Below, piece by piece: positions 16,651 through 25,434 of a stretch of 64,000 nt of DNA (the first letter of the stretch is position 1; the number at the start of each line of letters is the position of its first letter). Source of the DNA: an uncultured Paraprevotella sp. (GTDB lineage: Bacteria > Bacteroidota > Bacteroidia > Bacteroidales > Bacteroidaceae); contig CAJUGV010000002.1 of the NCBI GenBank assembly GCA_910586505.1, positions 215,810-279,809 of the forward strand. Reading direction: 5' to 3'. The translations under genes were made by a program, and so were the position numbers. The notes under the pieces are model-generated. The model worked only from the letters and a program-made list of their open reading frames with translations, was not told the origin of the DNA and searched no databases.

Positions 16651-17673
16651 TTATCTCTGCACACGTCCGTTGGCTGAACCTCCTGCGAGAGCTGCGACTT
16701 CCTCCGCAGATACCATATTAAAATCACCCGGAATAGTGTGTTTTAATGCAGAAGCCGCCACTGCAAACTCAAGGGCCTCACCCTGTGTCTTCATCGTCAT
16801 AAGACCGTGAATAACACCGCCGGAAAAAGAATCGCCGCCACCCACGCGGTCGATGATAGGATCAATATCATAGCGTTTGGATACATAGAACTCCTTTCCG
16901 TCATATATCATAGCTTTCCAGCCGTTGTGTGTAGCCGAAATGGATTCACGCAAAGTCGAGATGACATACTTGAATCCGAACGTATCCATCATACCCTTGA
17001 AAATACCTTTGTAGCCTTCTGCATCCGTGCTTCCAGCTTCAACATCGGCCTCCGGCTTGAATCCAAGACAGAGTTCCGCATCTTCTTCGTTACCGATACA
17101 TACATCAACATACTGCATAAGCGGCTTCATGATGCTCTGAGCTTTCTCTGAAGTCCATAGTTTCTTACGGAAGTTCAGGTCACAGGAAACCGTAACTCCG
17201 TGTCTTTTGGCTGCCATGCACGCCTGAGACAGACATTCGGCACTGGCATCCGAGATGGCAGGTGTAATACCGCTCCAATGAAACCAATCCGCTCCTTCCA
17301 TAATAGCGTCGAAATCAAAGTCTTCAGGACAAGCCTCTGCAATGGAAGAACCCGCACGGTCATAGATAACCTTGGACGGCCGCATGGAAGCTCCCGTCTC
17401 CAGATAATAGATCCCAACCCTGTTGCCGCCCCGGGCCACATAGTCGGTGCGGACGCCATAGCGCCGCAAAGCGTTCACGGCAGCCTGCCCTATTTCGTGA
17501 CAAGGAAGTTTGGACACAAAGTAAGCCTCATGGCCGTAATTGGCACAACTTACAGCTACATTGGCCTCACCGCCTCCATAGTTTATATCAAAAGTATCTG
17601 TCTGTATAAAACGAGACTGCCCCGGAGTGGACAAACGGAGCATGATTTCCCCCATCGTTACGATTTTTCCCAT
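16651..17673 (-). CDS. kdgK: 2-keto-3-deoxygluconate kinase (PfkB family)
   Basis: This 340-aa sugar kinase has the N-terminal PfkB glycine region (NYGGGEANVAVSCANYG) and the C-terminal ATP/substrate motif with the catalytic Asp in VGGGDSFSGGVIHG. It phosphorylates KDG to KDPG. KDG is the product of the altronate dehydratase encoded 6.8 kb away in this window. The gene diverges from the LacI-family gene at 17886. Confidence 0.93.
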   Translation of the reverse strand: MGKIVTMGEIMLRLSTPGQSRFIQTDTFDINYGGGEANVAVSCANYGHEAYFVSKLPCHEIGQAAVNALRRYGVRTDYVARGGNRVGIYYLETGASMRPSKVIYDRAGSSIAEACPEDFDFDAIMEGADWFHWSGITPAISDASAECLSQACMAAKRHGVTVSCDLNFRKKLWTSEKAQSIMKPLMQYVDVCIGNEEDAELCLGFKPEADVEAGSTDAEGYKGIFKGMMDTFGFKYVISTLRESISATHNGWKAMIYDGKEFYVSKRYDIDPIIDRVGGGDSFSGGVIHGLMTMKTQGEALEFAVAASALKHTIPGDFNMVSAEEVAALAGGSANGRVQR

Positions 17674-17742
17674 ACTTATTATTTTGTTTGTTTTTACCTG
17701 TTAAATCTGCTGTTAACCCACACAATTTGTTTTTCTAGTGTA

Positions 17743-17750
17743 CAAAAGTA
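17743..17750 (-). promoter_or_regulatory. -7 box TACTTTTG for kdgK-eda
   Basis: Consensus -7 box 70 nt before the kdgK ATG. It sits in the string TACTTTTGTAC, also present at the promoter of the operon starting at 4030. Confidence 0.5.
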
Positions 17751-17844
17751 GATATTTTATCTTATATACAGAGCCCTTTTCCGGAAAATAATTTTTCAAA
17801 AATACATTTTGCAATTCCCGTACAATGCTTTCATAAAAATTCCG

Positions 17845-17852
17845 TATATTCG
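17845..17852 (+). promoter_or_regulatory. Near-consensus -7 box TATATTCG for the LacI gene
   Basis: One base off TAnnTTTG, 34 nt upstream of the ATG at 17886. Confidence 0.35.
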
Positions 17853-17885
17853 TAAGATTAAGCATGCAGAATAAGTAAACAGTAT

Positions 17886-18965
17886 ATGTGGGAAGTTCAT
17901 TCGTCGGATAAAGTCCGAATAAAAGATATTGCCGAGCAGTCCGGCGTTTCAGTAGGTACGGTAGACAGGGTATTGCACAACCGCCCCAACGTCTCGGCCA
18001 AAGCGAGAGCCAAAGTGGAGGCCGTTCTGAAAGAAATCAAGTACCAACCTAATATGTATGCCAGTGCACTCGCATATAACCGCAAATATACTTTTTGTTG
18101 CCTGCTTCCCGACCACGATAGCAATGCCTACTGGACTAATGTGGAGAAAGGATTGCGCCAGTGTATCATCAATCGCGGTGATTTTCGCCTTTCCTTAATC
18201 ACGGAATACTACGATCAGTTTGAAGAAAGTTCCTTTACCGAAGCGGCAGAGCGCGTAACTGCCAGAAACCCGGATGGAGTGGTTATCGTGCCGCAGAACT
18301 TTAATGTAACAATGGATTTCTGCCGGATGTTGCAGCAACACAACATTCCGTTCGTATTTCTCGACTCCAATATTCCCGATATTGAACCTTTGGCCTTTTT
18401 CGGACAGGATCCTCTGAAAAGCGGTTATTTTGCCGGACGTATATTCATGATGCAAGCCGGAAACCATACCCGGAATATTATGCTGATGAAACTTATGCTT
18501 AAAGGGCGCGTGGCATCCCGTCAGCAGGAAAACCGCGAAGTGGGTTTCAGAAATTACATGGCGACACACTACCCTGAATGCCGTGTACTGGAACTATCTT
18601 TGCAAATCGATGAAAGCGAACAGCATGAAAACCGGATCCGGGCGTTTTTTAATGCTCATCCGGACGTTCGTCACTGCATCACATTCTGCTCAAGAGCCTA
18701 TATTTTAGGAGAGTTCCTTCAGAAACACAACATGAAAGATTACCATCTTTTGGGCTACGACATGGTAGAGCGCAACGTAGAATGCCTGAAAAAAGGTACA
18801 GCCGACTTTATCATTGCACAACATCCATGGAAGCAGGGATACAACAGTGTAAAGGCTCTGTTTAATCATGTTGTACTGAAAAAGAACGTGCAACAATGCA
18901 ACTACATGCCACTTGAACTGCTCACAGCAGAGAACTACATATACTATACGTCCGACGAAAAATAA
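17886..18965 (+). CDS. LacI-family transcriptional regulator
   Basis: A 359-aa regulator. The LacI helix-turn-helix is at residues 10-35 (VRIKDIAEQSGVSVGTVDRV), with the hinge around LKEIKYQPNMYA. A periplasmic-binding-protein-like sensor domain of the type found in XylR/RbsR-like regulators fills the rest. It is divergent from kdgK-eda, the common arrangement for a local regulator, so control by KDG or a related sugar acid is likely but not shown. No other in-frame ATG fits the HTH better. Confidence 0.92.
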   Translation: MWEVHSSDKVRIKDIAEQSGVSVGTVDRVLHNRPNVSAKARAKVEAVLKEIKYQPNMYASALAYNRKYTFCCLLPDHDSNAYWTNVEKGLRQCIINRGDFRLSLITEYYDQFEESSFTEAAERVTARNPDGVVIVPQNFNVTMDFCRMLQQHNIPFVFLDSNIPDIEPLAFFGQDPLKSGYFAGRIFMMQAGNHTRNIMLMKLMLKGRVASRQQENREVGFRNYMATHYPECRVLELSLQIDESEQHENRIRAFFNAHPDVRHCITFCSRAYILGEFLQKHNMKDYHLLGYDMVERNVECLKKGTADFIIAQHPWKQGYNSVKALFNHVVLKKNVQQCNYMPLELLTAENYIYYTSDEK

Positions 18966-19029
18966 GCAACCGGTGACGTGAATGAACTAAATACCCCCCT
19001 ATCATATATCAAGTACAGGATTTTTCGCG

Positions 19030-19037
19030 TATATTTG
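19030..19037 (+). promoter_or_regulatory. -7 box TATATTTG before the lipoprotein-rsmG unit
   Basis: Consensus -7 box 37 nt upstream of the ATG at 19075. Confidence 0.5.
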
Positions 19038-19074
19038 CATCAACAATCAGTTTTAACAAATGGAATAAGAAGAG

Positions 19075-19863
19075 ATGGGAATATTCATACGCAGTCTTAT
19101 CATCTGCACTGTTTTATTATGTGCTTGCCACAATGAACATCATCCTACACACAAAAAAATCCGTCACATAAATATAAAGAAAACAACAAGATTGGACAGT
19201 TGTCAGTCTTCGCCGCTTTGCAGTATTATGATCGAAGTTGACGACATGACTGATACAACGGTCTCTACACAGAATATCAACCAGACAATCGCACTTGAAG
19301 CCTTCGGCCATGCCTCATATTCTTTGGCACAAGCTGCAGATTCATTCTGTACGGAATACATTTTGCGGTATAAAAAGGAATTGGCACATCTGTACGCCGC
19401 CGACCAAAAAAGAGGAATCCATTCATCATGGTACGACTTTAAATATCGGATTGCCGTTAAACATCAAGGCGGAATAAACGGATATCATTGTTACAGAATC
19501 GATAAAACGAAATACGAAGGAGGCGCATTCGAACACCGCCAACTGAGTTGTCTCAATTTCAACGGCCTTACCGGAAAACTGGTAAAATTGGATGACGTGT
19601 TGCGACCTGCGTGCCATACGTTACTTCACCCACTGCTCATAAATGAATTACTCCGGCAATTCGAATGTAACAACAGGGAAGAACTACAAGAAAAAGGGCT
19701 GCTACGACTGACCGACATCTACATTCCTGCCAATTATGAACTAGGCAAGGATTATATTTCTTTTATATATAATGCCGGAGAAATCGGGCCGCATAAAACA
19801 GGAACCATTATACTGCCCATACCTTATACACGCCTCCGGACAATCATGAAACCTCAAAAATAA
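19075..19863 (+). CDS. Lipoprotein with DUF3298-type C-terminal domain
   Basis: This 262-aa protein begins with a lipoprotein signal (MGIFIRSLIICTVLLCAC, Cys18 the probable lipidated residue). The C-terminus, with YISFIYNAGEIGPHKTGT then LPIPYTRLR, matches the DUF3298 pattern seen in RsiV and in the tail of PdaC-like proteins. Such domains are extracytoplasmic, with a proposed role at the cell wall or in ligand binding. The middle part resembles DUF4163. It lies 10 nt before rsmG and probably shares its transcript. Its function is unknown. Confidence 0.75.
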   Translation: MGIFIRSLIICTVLLCACHNEHHPTHKKIRHINIKKTTRLDSCQSSPLCSIMIEVDDMTDTTVSTQNINQTIALEAFGHASYSLAQAADSFCTEYILRYKKELAHLYAADQKRGIHSSWYDFKYRIAVKHQGGINGYHCYRIDKTKYEGGAFEHRQLSCLNFNGLTGKLVKLDDVLRPACHTLLHPLLINELLRQFECNNREELQEKGLLRLTDIYIPANYELGKDYISFIYNAGEIGPHKTGTIILPIPYTRLRTIMKPQK

Positions 19864-19873
19864 AATATTAAAT

Positions 19874-20494
19874 ATGGATTTGATTTTAAAATATTTCCCA
19901 CAACTTACAGAGAAACAGAAAGAACAGTTCAGACAATTAGATGCACTCTACCATGAATGGAACTCTAAGATCAATGTAATTTCAAGAAAAGACATTGATA
20001 ACCTATACGAACATCATATTCTGCACTCATTAGCCATTGCAGAACTCATACACTTCAAAAACGGTTCAAGAATAATGGACCTGGGCACGGGAGGAGGTTT
20101 TCCGGGTATCCCCTTAGCCATCATGTTTCCCGACTGTCATTTCCACCTGATAGACAGTATTGGGAAAAAAATAAAGGTCTGTATGGAAATAGCAGGAAGC
20201 ATAGGACTTAAGAATATCAGCTTTCGACATTGCCGTGCGGAAGAAGAGCAAGATAAATTTGATTTTATAGTAAGCCGTGCTGTCATGCCATTGGAAAACC
20301 TTGTGAGAATCGCCCGCAAAAACATTGCTAAAAAACAGCAAAATGCCATGCCAAACGGCCTGATATGCCTAAAGGGAGGCGAACTGGAAAAAGAAATAAC
20401 ACCGGTCAAACACCATACCCAAATAACTCCCTTGACAGAATACTTTACGGAAGAATATTTCAATACTAAGAAGGTGGTGTATGTCTCACTCTAA
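19874..20494 (+). CDS. rsmG: 16S rRNA (guanine527-N7)-methyltransferase
   Basis: A 206-aa SAM-dependent methyltransferase with the RsmG/GidB pattern: N-terminal YHEWNSKINVISRKDIDNLY, motif I DLGTGGGFPGIPLA (about residues 73-86), then SIGKKIKV and the SRAVMPLENL stretch. It methylates N7 of G527 in 16S rRNA; loss gives low-level streptomycin resistance in other bacteria. It lies between the lipoprotein gene and a metallo-hydrolase gene 14 nt downstream. Confidence 0.96.
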   Translation: MDLILKYFPQLTEKQKEQFRQLDALYHEWNSKINVISRKDIDNLYEHHILHSLAIAELIHFKNGSRIMDLGTGGGFPGIPLAIMFPDCHFHLIDSIGKKIKVCMEIAGSIGLKNISFRHCRAEEEQDKFDFIVSRAVMPLENLVRIARKNIAKKQQNAMPNGLICLKGGELEKEITPVKHHTQITPLTEYFTEEYFNTKKVVYVSL

Positions 20495-20508
20495 AATCGC
20501 TACAGATC

Positions 20509-21156
20509 ATGCTGGATATTAAAAGAATACAAGTAAACATGCTGGAAGAGAACTGCTACATAGTAAATGATGAAACCCTAGAGGCTGTAGTAATTGACTG
20601 TGGGGCCCTCAGCGAAGACGACCGTAAACAAATTACAAACTATATAGAAAGCAAACATCTACAAGTCAAACACCATCTCTGTACCCACATGCACTTCGAC
20701 CACTGCTTCGGAGCCTCCTTTATGTGGAAAAACTATCATGTCGCACCTGAATTCAATAAAGCCGATGAACTGATATATAAAGGTATGGGAGCGGAAATAT
20801 TCGGTCAATTGGCGTTACTCATGAAACAGGAGGATAATCCGGAAGCTACACGCTATCTGAATGATGGCGATGAAATCACATTCGGACACCACATACTGAC
20901 CGTCTTAGCCACTCCCGGACATTCCCCAGGAGGAGTTTGTTTCTACTGTGCGGCTGAAAAGACTGTTTTTGTGGGAGACACGATATTTTATTGCAGCATC
21001 GGACGTACAGACTTACCGGGAGGAAACAGTAATACCCTGTGTACAAGTATACAAGATAAACTGTTCACATTACCTGATAATACCCGTATCTACCCCGGCC
21101 ATGGGCCGCAAACTGAAATCGGCTTCGAGAAACAGTATAACCCGTACGTACGTTAA
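20509..21156 (+). CDS. Metallo-beta-lactamase fold hydrolase (glyoxalase II-like)
   Basis: This 215-aa protein carries the MBL zinc motif THMHFDH (about residues 63-69), a second His in TPGHSPGG, the bridging Asp in FVGDTIF and the last His in YPGHGPQT. Size and layout match the YcbL/GloB-like subgroup, which includes type II glyoxalases and persulfide dioxygenase-like enzymes. The substrate is not readable from the sequence. It is third in the lipoprotein-rsmG-MBL unit. Confidence 0.88.
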   Translation: MLDIKRIQVNMLEENCYIVNDETLEAVVIDCGALSEDDRKQITNYIESKHLQVKHHLCTHMHFDHCFGASFMWKNYHVAPEFNKADELIYKGMGAEIFGQLALLMKQEDNPEATRYLNDGDEITFGHHILTVLATPGHSPGGVCFYCAAEKTVFVGDTIFYCSIGRTDLPGGNSNTLCTSIQDKLFTLPDNTRIYPGHGPQTEIGFEKQYNPYVR

Positions 21157-21200
21157 TTACAAGTTGCGAATCTCATATCAAAACGATTGTTTATAATACA

Positions 21201-21232
21201 AAAACTCTCTTCCGACTCACGTCGGAAGAGAG
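21201..21232 (-). terminator. Terminator downstream of galE
   Basis: A perfect 12-bp stem (21205-21216 with 21221-21232), followed on the minus strand by TTTTGTATTA. It sits 164 nt past the galE stop and also faces the end of the MBL gene. Confidence 0.7.
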
Positions 21233-21395
21233 CAACAACACAAACACAAAATAAAACACGACAAAACTATTTCGCGCATTAACCTGCTTTAAAGGACTTA
21301 AAGCACAATATTTCCGACTATTCACATATTGGAAACACTGCAAAGGCTATTGCACTCAAACGCTTAAAGCGTCTCTCTGTGTTTTAATTTCAATC

Positions 21396-22430
21396 TTACA
21401 TTATTCCTTTTTCACGCAATACGCATTGCCACTTCCATGCCGATGCCAATACATCTTCAAGCGGAGTGTCTGCTTTCCAGCCCAATACTTTATTTGCCTT
21501 ATCCACATTGCCCCACACTTTCTCAATATCGCCGGCACGGCGTCCCACAATCTTATAATTAAGTTTCACACCCGTTGCTTTCTCAAAGGCATTGATCAAT
21601 TCCAACACGGATGTACCCTTTCCGGTTCCTATATTGTAAACTTCAACAGGTTCCGAACTCTGTCCTTCCATAATACGGGTCATGGCGCAAACATGTGCCT
21701 TGGCCAAATCCACCACATATATATAGTCGCGAATACAAGAACCGTCAGGTGTATCATAATCATCTCCAAATACACTCAGTTCTTTACGGATTCCCATCGC
21801 AGTCTGCGTCAGATAAGGAATTAGATTCTGAGGAACTCCATTCGGCATTTCACCAATCAATGCAGTCGGATGCGCTCCAATAGGATTGAAGTAACGAAGC
21901 AGGATGGCCTTTATCGGAGAACCACTCTTAATGGTATCTGCTATTATCTCTTCATTAATTTGCTTTGTATTTCCATAAGGACTCTCTGCCTTCTTTATAG
22001 GTGTTTCTTCCGTAGCCGGAAGCATATCCGGCTGCCCGTATACAGTACATGATGATGAGAAAATAATACCCTTTACATCGTACTTCGGCATTAACTGCAG
22101 AAGATTAATCAAAGATATGATATTGTTATGGTAATACAGCAACGGCTTCTGCACGCTTTCGCCTACAGCCTTACTTGCTGCAAAGTGAATGATACCGCTG
22201 ATGTTGGGATGTTTTTTGAATACGGCCTCGGTAGCGTCGAAATCCCGCAGATCTACATTCTCAAATGCAGGACGAATACCCGTAATTTTTTCAATTCCGT
22301 CCAATACGTCTTCCCGAGAATTCGACAGATTATCTACGATAACCACATCGTAGCCAGCCTGCTGCAGTTCCACAGTTGTGTGCGAACCAATGAATCCGGT
22401 ACCACCTGTCACTAAAATTGTCTCTTTCAT
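21396..22430 (-). CDS. galE: UDP-glucose 4-epimerase
   Basis: I choose the ATG at 22430 (MKETILVTGGTGFIGS), giving 344 aa, over one five codons upstream. This SDR-family enzyme has the NAD-binding TGGTGFIGS and the catalytic Ser in FSSSCTVYG with YGNTK as the YxxxK pair. It interconverts UDP-glucose and UDP-galactose, feeding galactose use and surface polysaccharide synthesis. It is a single-gene unit with its own -7 box (22468-22475). Confidence 0.96.
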   Translation of the reverse strand: MKETILVTGGTGFIGSHTTVELQQAGYDVVIVDNLSNSREDVLDGIEKITGIRPAFENVDLRDFDATEAVFKKHPNISGIIHFAASKAVGESVQKPLLYYHNNIISLINLLQLMPKYDVKGIIFSSSCTVYGQPDMLPATEETPIKKAESPYGNTKQINEEIIADTIKSGSPIKAILLRYFNPIGAHPTALIGEMPNGVPQNLIPYLTQTAMGIRKELSVFGDDYDTPDGSCIRDYIYVVDLAKAHVCAMTRIMEGQSSEPVEVYNIGTGKGTSVLELINAFEKATGVKLNYKIVGRRAGDIEKVWGNVDKANKVLGWKADTPLEDVLASAWKWQCVLREKGIM

Positions 22431-22467
22431 AATAGTTCGTTTCAAATTTTTATTTTTGTAACAATAG

Positions 22468-22475
22468 CAAATATA
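22468..22475 (-). promoter_or_regulatory. -7 box TATATTTG for galE
   Basis: Consensus -7 box 38 nt before the galE ATG, downstream of the rnf terminator. Confidence 0.5.
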
Positions 22476-22511
22476 GTAAAATTAATAATAAGTTGTACAA
22501 TTTTAATTTAT

Positions 22512-22552
22512 AAAAAACAAATACGGCCCGCTTTTTCTTTGCGGGCCGTATT
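22512..22552 (-). terminator. Terminator of the rnf operon
   Basis: Perfect 12-bp GC-rich stem (22520-22531 with 22541-22552), followed on the minus strand by TTGTTTTTTA. It lies just after rnfA and before the galE promoter. Confidence 0.85.
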
Positions 22553-22574
22553 CATATAGTGAAAAAAAGACGGA

Positions 22575-23186
22575 TCACAATCCCAAAAAGACTTTAAGAC
22601 CATTATCTACTCCACTGAATCCCATAAAAGCCATTGCCAAAAGACCGGCTGTTACAAGTGCTATACTAACTCCCTGCATACCTTTAGGTACGGGAACAAG
22701 ATTCAGTTGCTCGCGAATACCGGCAAATACGATTAATGCCAATCCAAAACCAAGCGCGGTACTTAAGGCATACCATACGCCCATCACGAGATTGAATTCC
22801 TTCTGAATCACCAAAATGGCCACACCCAATACGGCACAGTTTGTCGTAATCAACGGCAAGAATACTCCCAAGGCCTGATAAAGCGACGGAGAGACTTTCT
22901 TTAAAATGATTTCGACCAACTGCACCAACGCCGCAATAACAAGAATGAATGCTATCGTCTGCAAATACTCAAGTGCAAGAGGATTCAAAACGTAATACTG
23001 CAAAAGATAAGTCACCAATGTGGCAAGCACCAAAACAAACGCTACTGCACCTGTCATACCCAAAGCCGTATTGACCTTTTTGGACACCCCAAGGAACGGA
23101 CAGATTCCGAGAATCTGAGACAATACAACGTTATTGACAAATATTGCAGTGATGAAAACGATTAAATATTGATATACAGTTTCCAT
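22575..23186 (-). CDS. rnfA: Rnf electron transport complex subunit A
   Basis: A 203-aa integral membrane protein with six predicted helices. It opens with FITAIFVNNVVLSQILGICP, typical of RnfA/NqrE, whose conserved membrane cysteines help bind an Fe-S cluster between RnfA and RnfE. Rnf couples electron flow between ferredoxin and NAD+ to Na+ or H+ movement across the inner membrane. It is the last gene of rseC-rnfBCDGEA, 19 nt after rnfE. Confidence 0.96.
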   Translation of the reverse strand: METVYQYLIVFITAIFVNNVVLSQILGICPFLGVSKKVNTALGMTGAVAFVLVLATLVTYLLQYYVLNPLALEYLQTIAFILVIAALVQLVEIILKKVSPSLYQALGVFLPLITTNCAVLGVAILVIQKEFNLVMGVWYALSTALGFGLALIVFAGIREQLNLVPVPKGMQGVSIALVTAGLLAMAFMGFSGVDNGLKVFLGL

Positions 23187-23205
23187 ATAATTCTAAATTT
23201 ATTAA

Positions 23206-23790
23206 TTATGCTTTCTTCAGCTTGTTCATGACAGCTATCAGGTAGCCTAATACGATAAAAGCCCCCGGTGCCAATACGAACATCAGCATGCCATAACCTT
23301 CCGACCACAATTCATAACCGAATATCTTACCTGTTCCTAGAATTTCACGCGCAGCACCAAGTATGGTCAACGCTAAAGTAAATCCAAATCCCATTCCGAT
23401 ACCGTCAAAAAGTGAGGGGATTACTCCTTTCTTGCTGGCAAATGCTTCTGCACGGCCAAGTATGATACAATTTACCACTATCAAAGGAATAAACAAACCT
23501 AATGTAGCATAAATATCGGGCACAAAGGCTTGCATACACATCTGCAAAGCTGTCACAAAAGATGCGATAACGACAATAAACGAAGGTATCCGCACCATAT
23601 CCGGAATAAGATTCTTAACAAGTGAAATCACAACATTAGAACAAACCAGCACAAACATGGTAGCCAATCCCATGGACATACCGTTCAATGCAGATGAGGT
23701 CGTACCAAGTGTGGGACACATACCCAAGAGAAGCACGAATGTTGGATTCTCTTTGATGATACCATTTAGCAATACTTTTAAATTATTCAT
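23206..23790 (-). CDS. rnfE: Rnf electron transport complex subunit E
   Basis: A 194-aa membrane subunit homologous to NqrD and RnfA. The signature NPTFVLLLGMCPTLGTTSSALNG (positions 15-37) includes the conserved Cys, and a second Cys is in IVVNCIILGRAEAFA. It pairs with RnfA to make the membrane core. It follows rnfG by 15 nt. Confidence 0.96.
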   Translation of the reverse strand: MNNLKVLLNGIIKENPTFVLLLGMCPTLGTTSSALNGMSMGLATMFVLVCSNVVISLVKNLIPDMVRIPSFIVVIASFVTALQMCMQAFVPDIYATLGLFIPLIVVNCIILGRAEAFASKKGVIPSLFDGIGMGFGFTLALTILGAAREILGTGKIFGYELWSEGYGMLMFVLAPGAFIVLGYLIAVMNKLKKA

Positions 23791-23805
23791 GTTATCCTCC
23801 TTTCT

Positions 23806-24435
23806 TTAATGGATAGAATCATTTCCGGACTCATCGGCCCACCTTACTTTTTCAGCCTGCTTACTAGCTCCGCTCGTAGCATCTCCTGCATTGCCCTTAT
23901 ATACTTGATAAGCGGCATTCACAGCATTAAGAAAAGCACGACTTGTAATCGTGGACGCAGTAATGGCATCAATATCACCACCATCCTTATTCACTACAAG
24001 TTCTTTCTCTCCGGGGTTTCTTCCTATAATATCACCTTTCTCTCCTTTCTGAAACCAAGTTGCAGCTTTCACCCCTAATCCTGGAGTTTCTACCGTGGCC
24101 AGAATCGTATATCCCAAAACGTCTCCGTCTTCGTTGAAACCTACTAAGACTTCAAGCGGACCACCAAAACCATTAGTTACAACTTTCACAGCTGTACCTT
24201 TATCTGTTTTATATAGAGTATAACCGTCAACTTCTATGGGCTCCTCTACATTCAAATCGCCAGTCAACTCACCCAAAATAACTTTCTTAATACCAGCCTG
24301 AAGATTTTCCGCCTTTATTCTGGCAATAGGTTCCTGAGTAACCTTATTTATATAAGCTAATGCCCCCCCAGCGATAAATGATATCACAGTAAGCACTAGA
24401 ACCATGTTCTTTAAAGAAGATTCTAACTTTTTCAT
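23806..24435 (-). CDS. rnfG: Rnf electron transport complex subunit G (FMN-binding)
   Basis: The start is the ATG at 24435, overlapping the rnfD stop by four bases (ATGA); this gives 209 aa. It has one N-terminal membrane anchor (about residues 10-30) and a periplasmic FMN-binding domain. Flavin is attached by ApbE to the last Thr of an SGATxT-like motif; here the site reads TASTIT (in DAITASTITSRAF), departing from consensus in two positions but keeping the Thr. The domain also has the GLGVKAATW stretch typical of the family. Confidence 0.94.
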   Translation of the reverse strand: MKKLESSLKNMVLVLTVISFIAGGALAYINKVTQEPIARIKAENLQAGIKKVILGELTGDLNVEEPIEVDGYTLYKTDKGTAVKVVTNGFGGPLEVLVGFNEDGDVLGYTILATVETPGLGVKAATWFQKGEKGDIIGRNPGEKELVVNKDGGDIDAITASTITSRAFLNAVNAAYQVYKGNAGDATSGASKQAEKVRWADESGNDSIH

Positions 24436-25421
24436 TTCTTTACGACCTCCCCGAATCTTTTTGGTTTGCAATATGTGTTAATCAACGGAGTGAAAGCATT
24501 CATAATCAAAATGGCGAATGACATTCCCTCCGGATACGCCCCAAATGTACGGATGACTACGGTAAGAAAACCGATAGCGACACCATATACGACTTGTCCC
24601 TTAACTGTCATAGGAGATGTCACATAGTCTGTTGCCATGAAGCATGCTCCCAACATCAAACCGCCTGTCAACAATACAGATACCGGCGATGCATATACAG
24701 GATTATATAAATGTAGTAAACCAGACAGTACGAACACTGTTGCCAATATAGAGACAGGCACATGCCAAGTGATGATACGGCGCACAAACATATATACCAA
24801 TCCTATCAGCAAGGCCAACGCACTCACTTCTCCAAGGCTTCCCCCTGTCTGTCCTACAAGCATGTCAACTGCATCCGGAAGCTTATGAAGCACAGACACA
24901 TCACCACTCTTAATAGCTTCTTTCATTATACCCAATGGAGTAGCCCCCGTTTCCGCATCAAGATATGCGTCCAATTGTCCAGACATTGGCCATGTAGTCA
25001 TCTGCACGGGAAATGAAACTAAAAGAAATACACGTCCCACCAATGCAGGATTAAAAGGATTGCATCCTAATCCGCCAAAAGTCATTTTACCGACTCCGAT
25101 AGCCACCAAAGCACCGATAATTATAATCCAGACTGGAAGATTGGACGGCAAATTGAATCCGAGCAACAATCCCGTCAAAACTGCCGAGCCGTCAAGAATA
25201 GTCAAACGTCCGCTTTTCAGAATATATTTGGTAATAGCCCACTCGAAAAATACGCAGGCCGCTACAGACGTAGCCAACACAATAGCCGCTCCCAACCCGA
25301 AAAAATACAGGGATGACAGCAAGGCCGGTATGAGTGCTATGCACACTCCATACATATTTCTTTGTACACTATCCCTGCTATGAACATGAGGTGAAAGCGA
25401 TACAATTAATTTTTTTGCCAT
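24432..25421 (-). CDS. rnfD: Rnf electron transport complex subunit D
   Basis: The start is the ATG at 25421 (MAKKLIVSLSPH), 13 nt after rnfC, giving 329 aa. It is a polytopic membrane protein, homologue of NqrB. The FMN attachment site is in GATPLGIMKE, with the Thr as the flavin-linked residue. NPALVGRVFLL and the TDYVTSPMT region are also typical. It forms part of the ion-moving core of Rnf. Confidence 0.95.
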   Translation of the reverse strand: MAKKLIVSLSPHVHSRDSVQRNMYGVCIALIPALLSSLYFFGLGAAIVLATSVAACVFFEWAITKYILKSGRLTILDGSAVLTGLLLGFNLPSNLPVWIIIIGALVAIGVGKMTFGGLGCNPFNPALVGRVFLLVSFPVQMTTWPMSGQLDAYLDAETGATPLGIMKEAIKSGDVSVLHKLPDAVDMLVGQTGGSLGEVSALALLIGLVYMFVRRIITWHVPVSILATVFVLSGLLHLYNPVYASPVSVLLTGGLMLGACFMATDYVTSPMTVKGQVVYGVAIGFLTVVIRTFGAYPEGMSFAILIMNAFTPLINTYCKPKRFGEVVKK

Positions 25422-25434
25422 AACTCTTTCTCTT

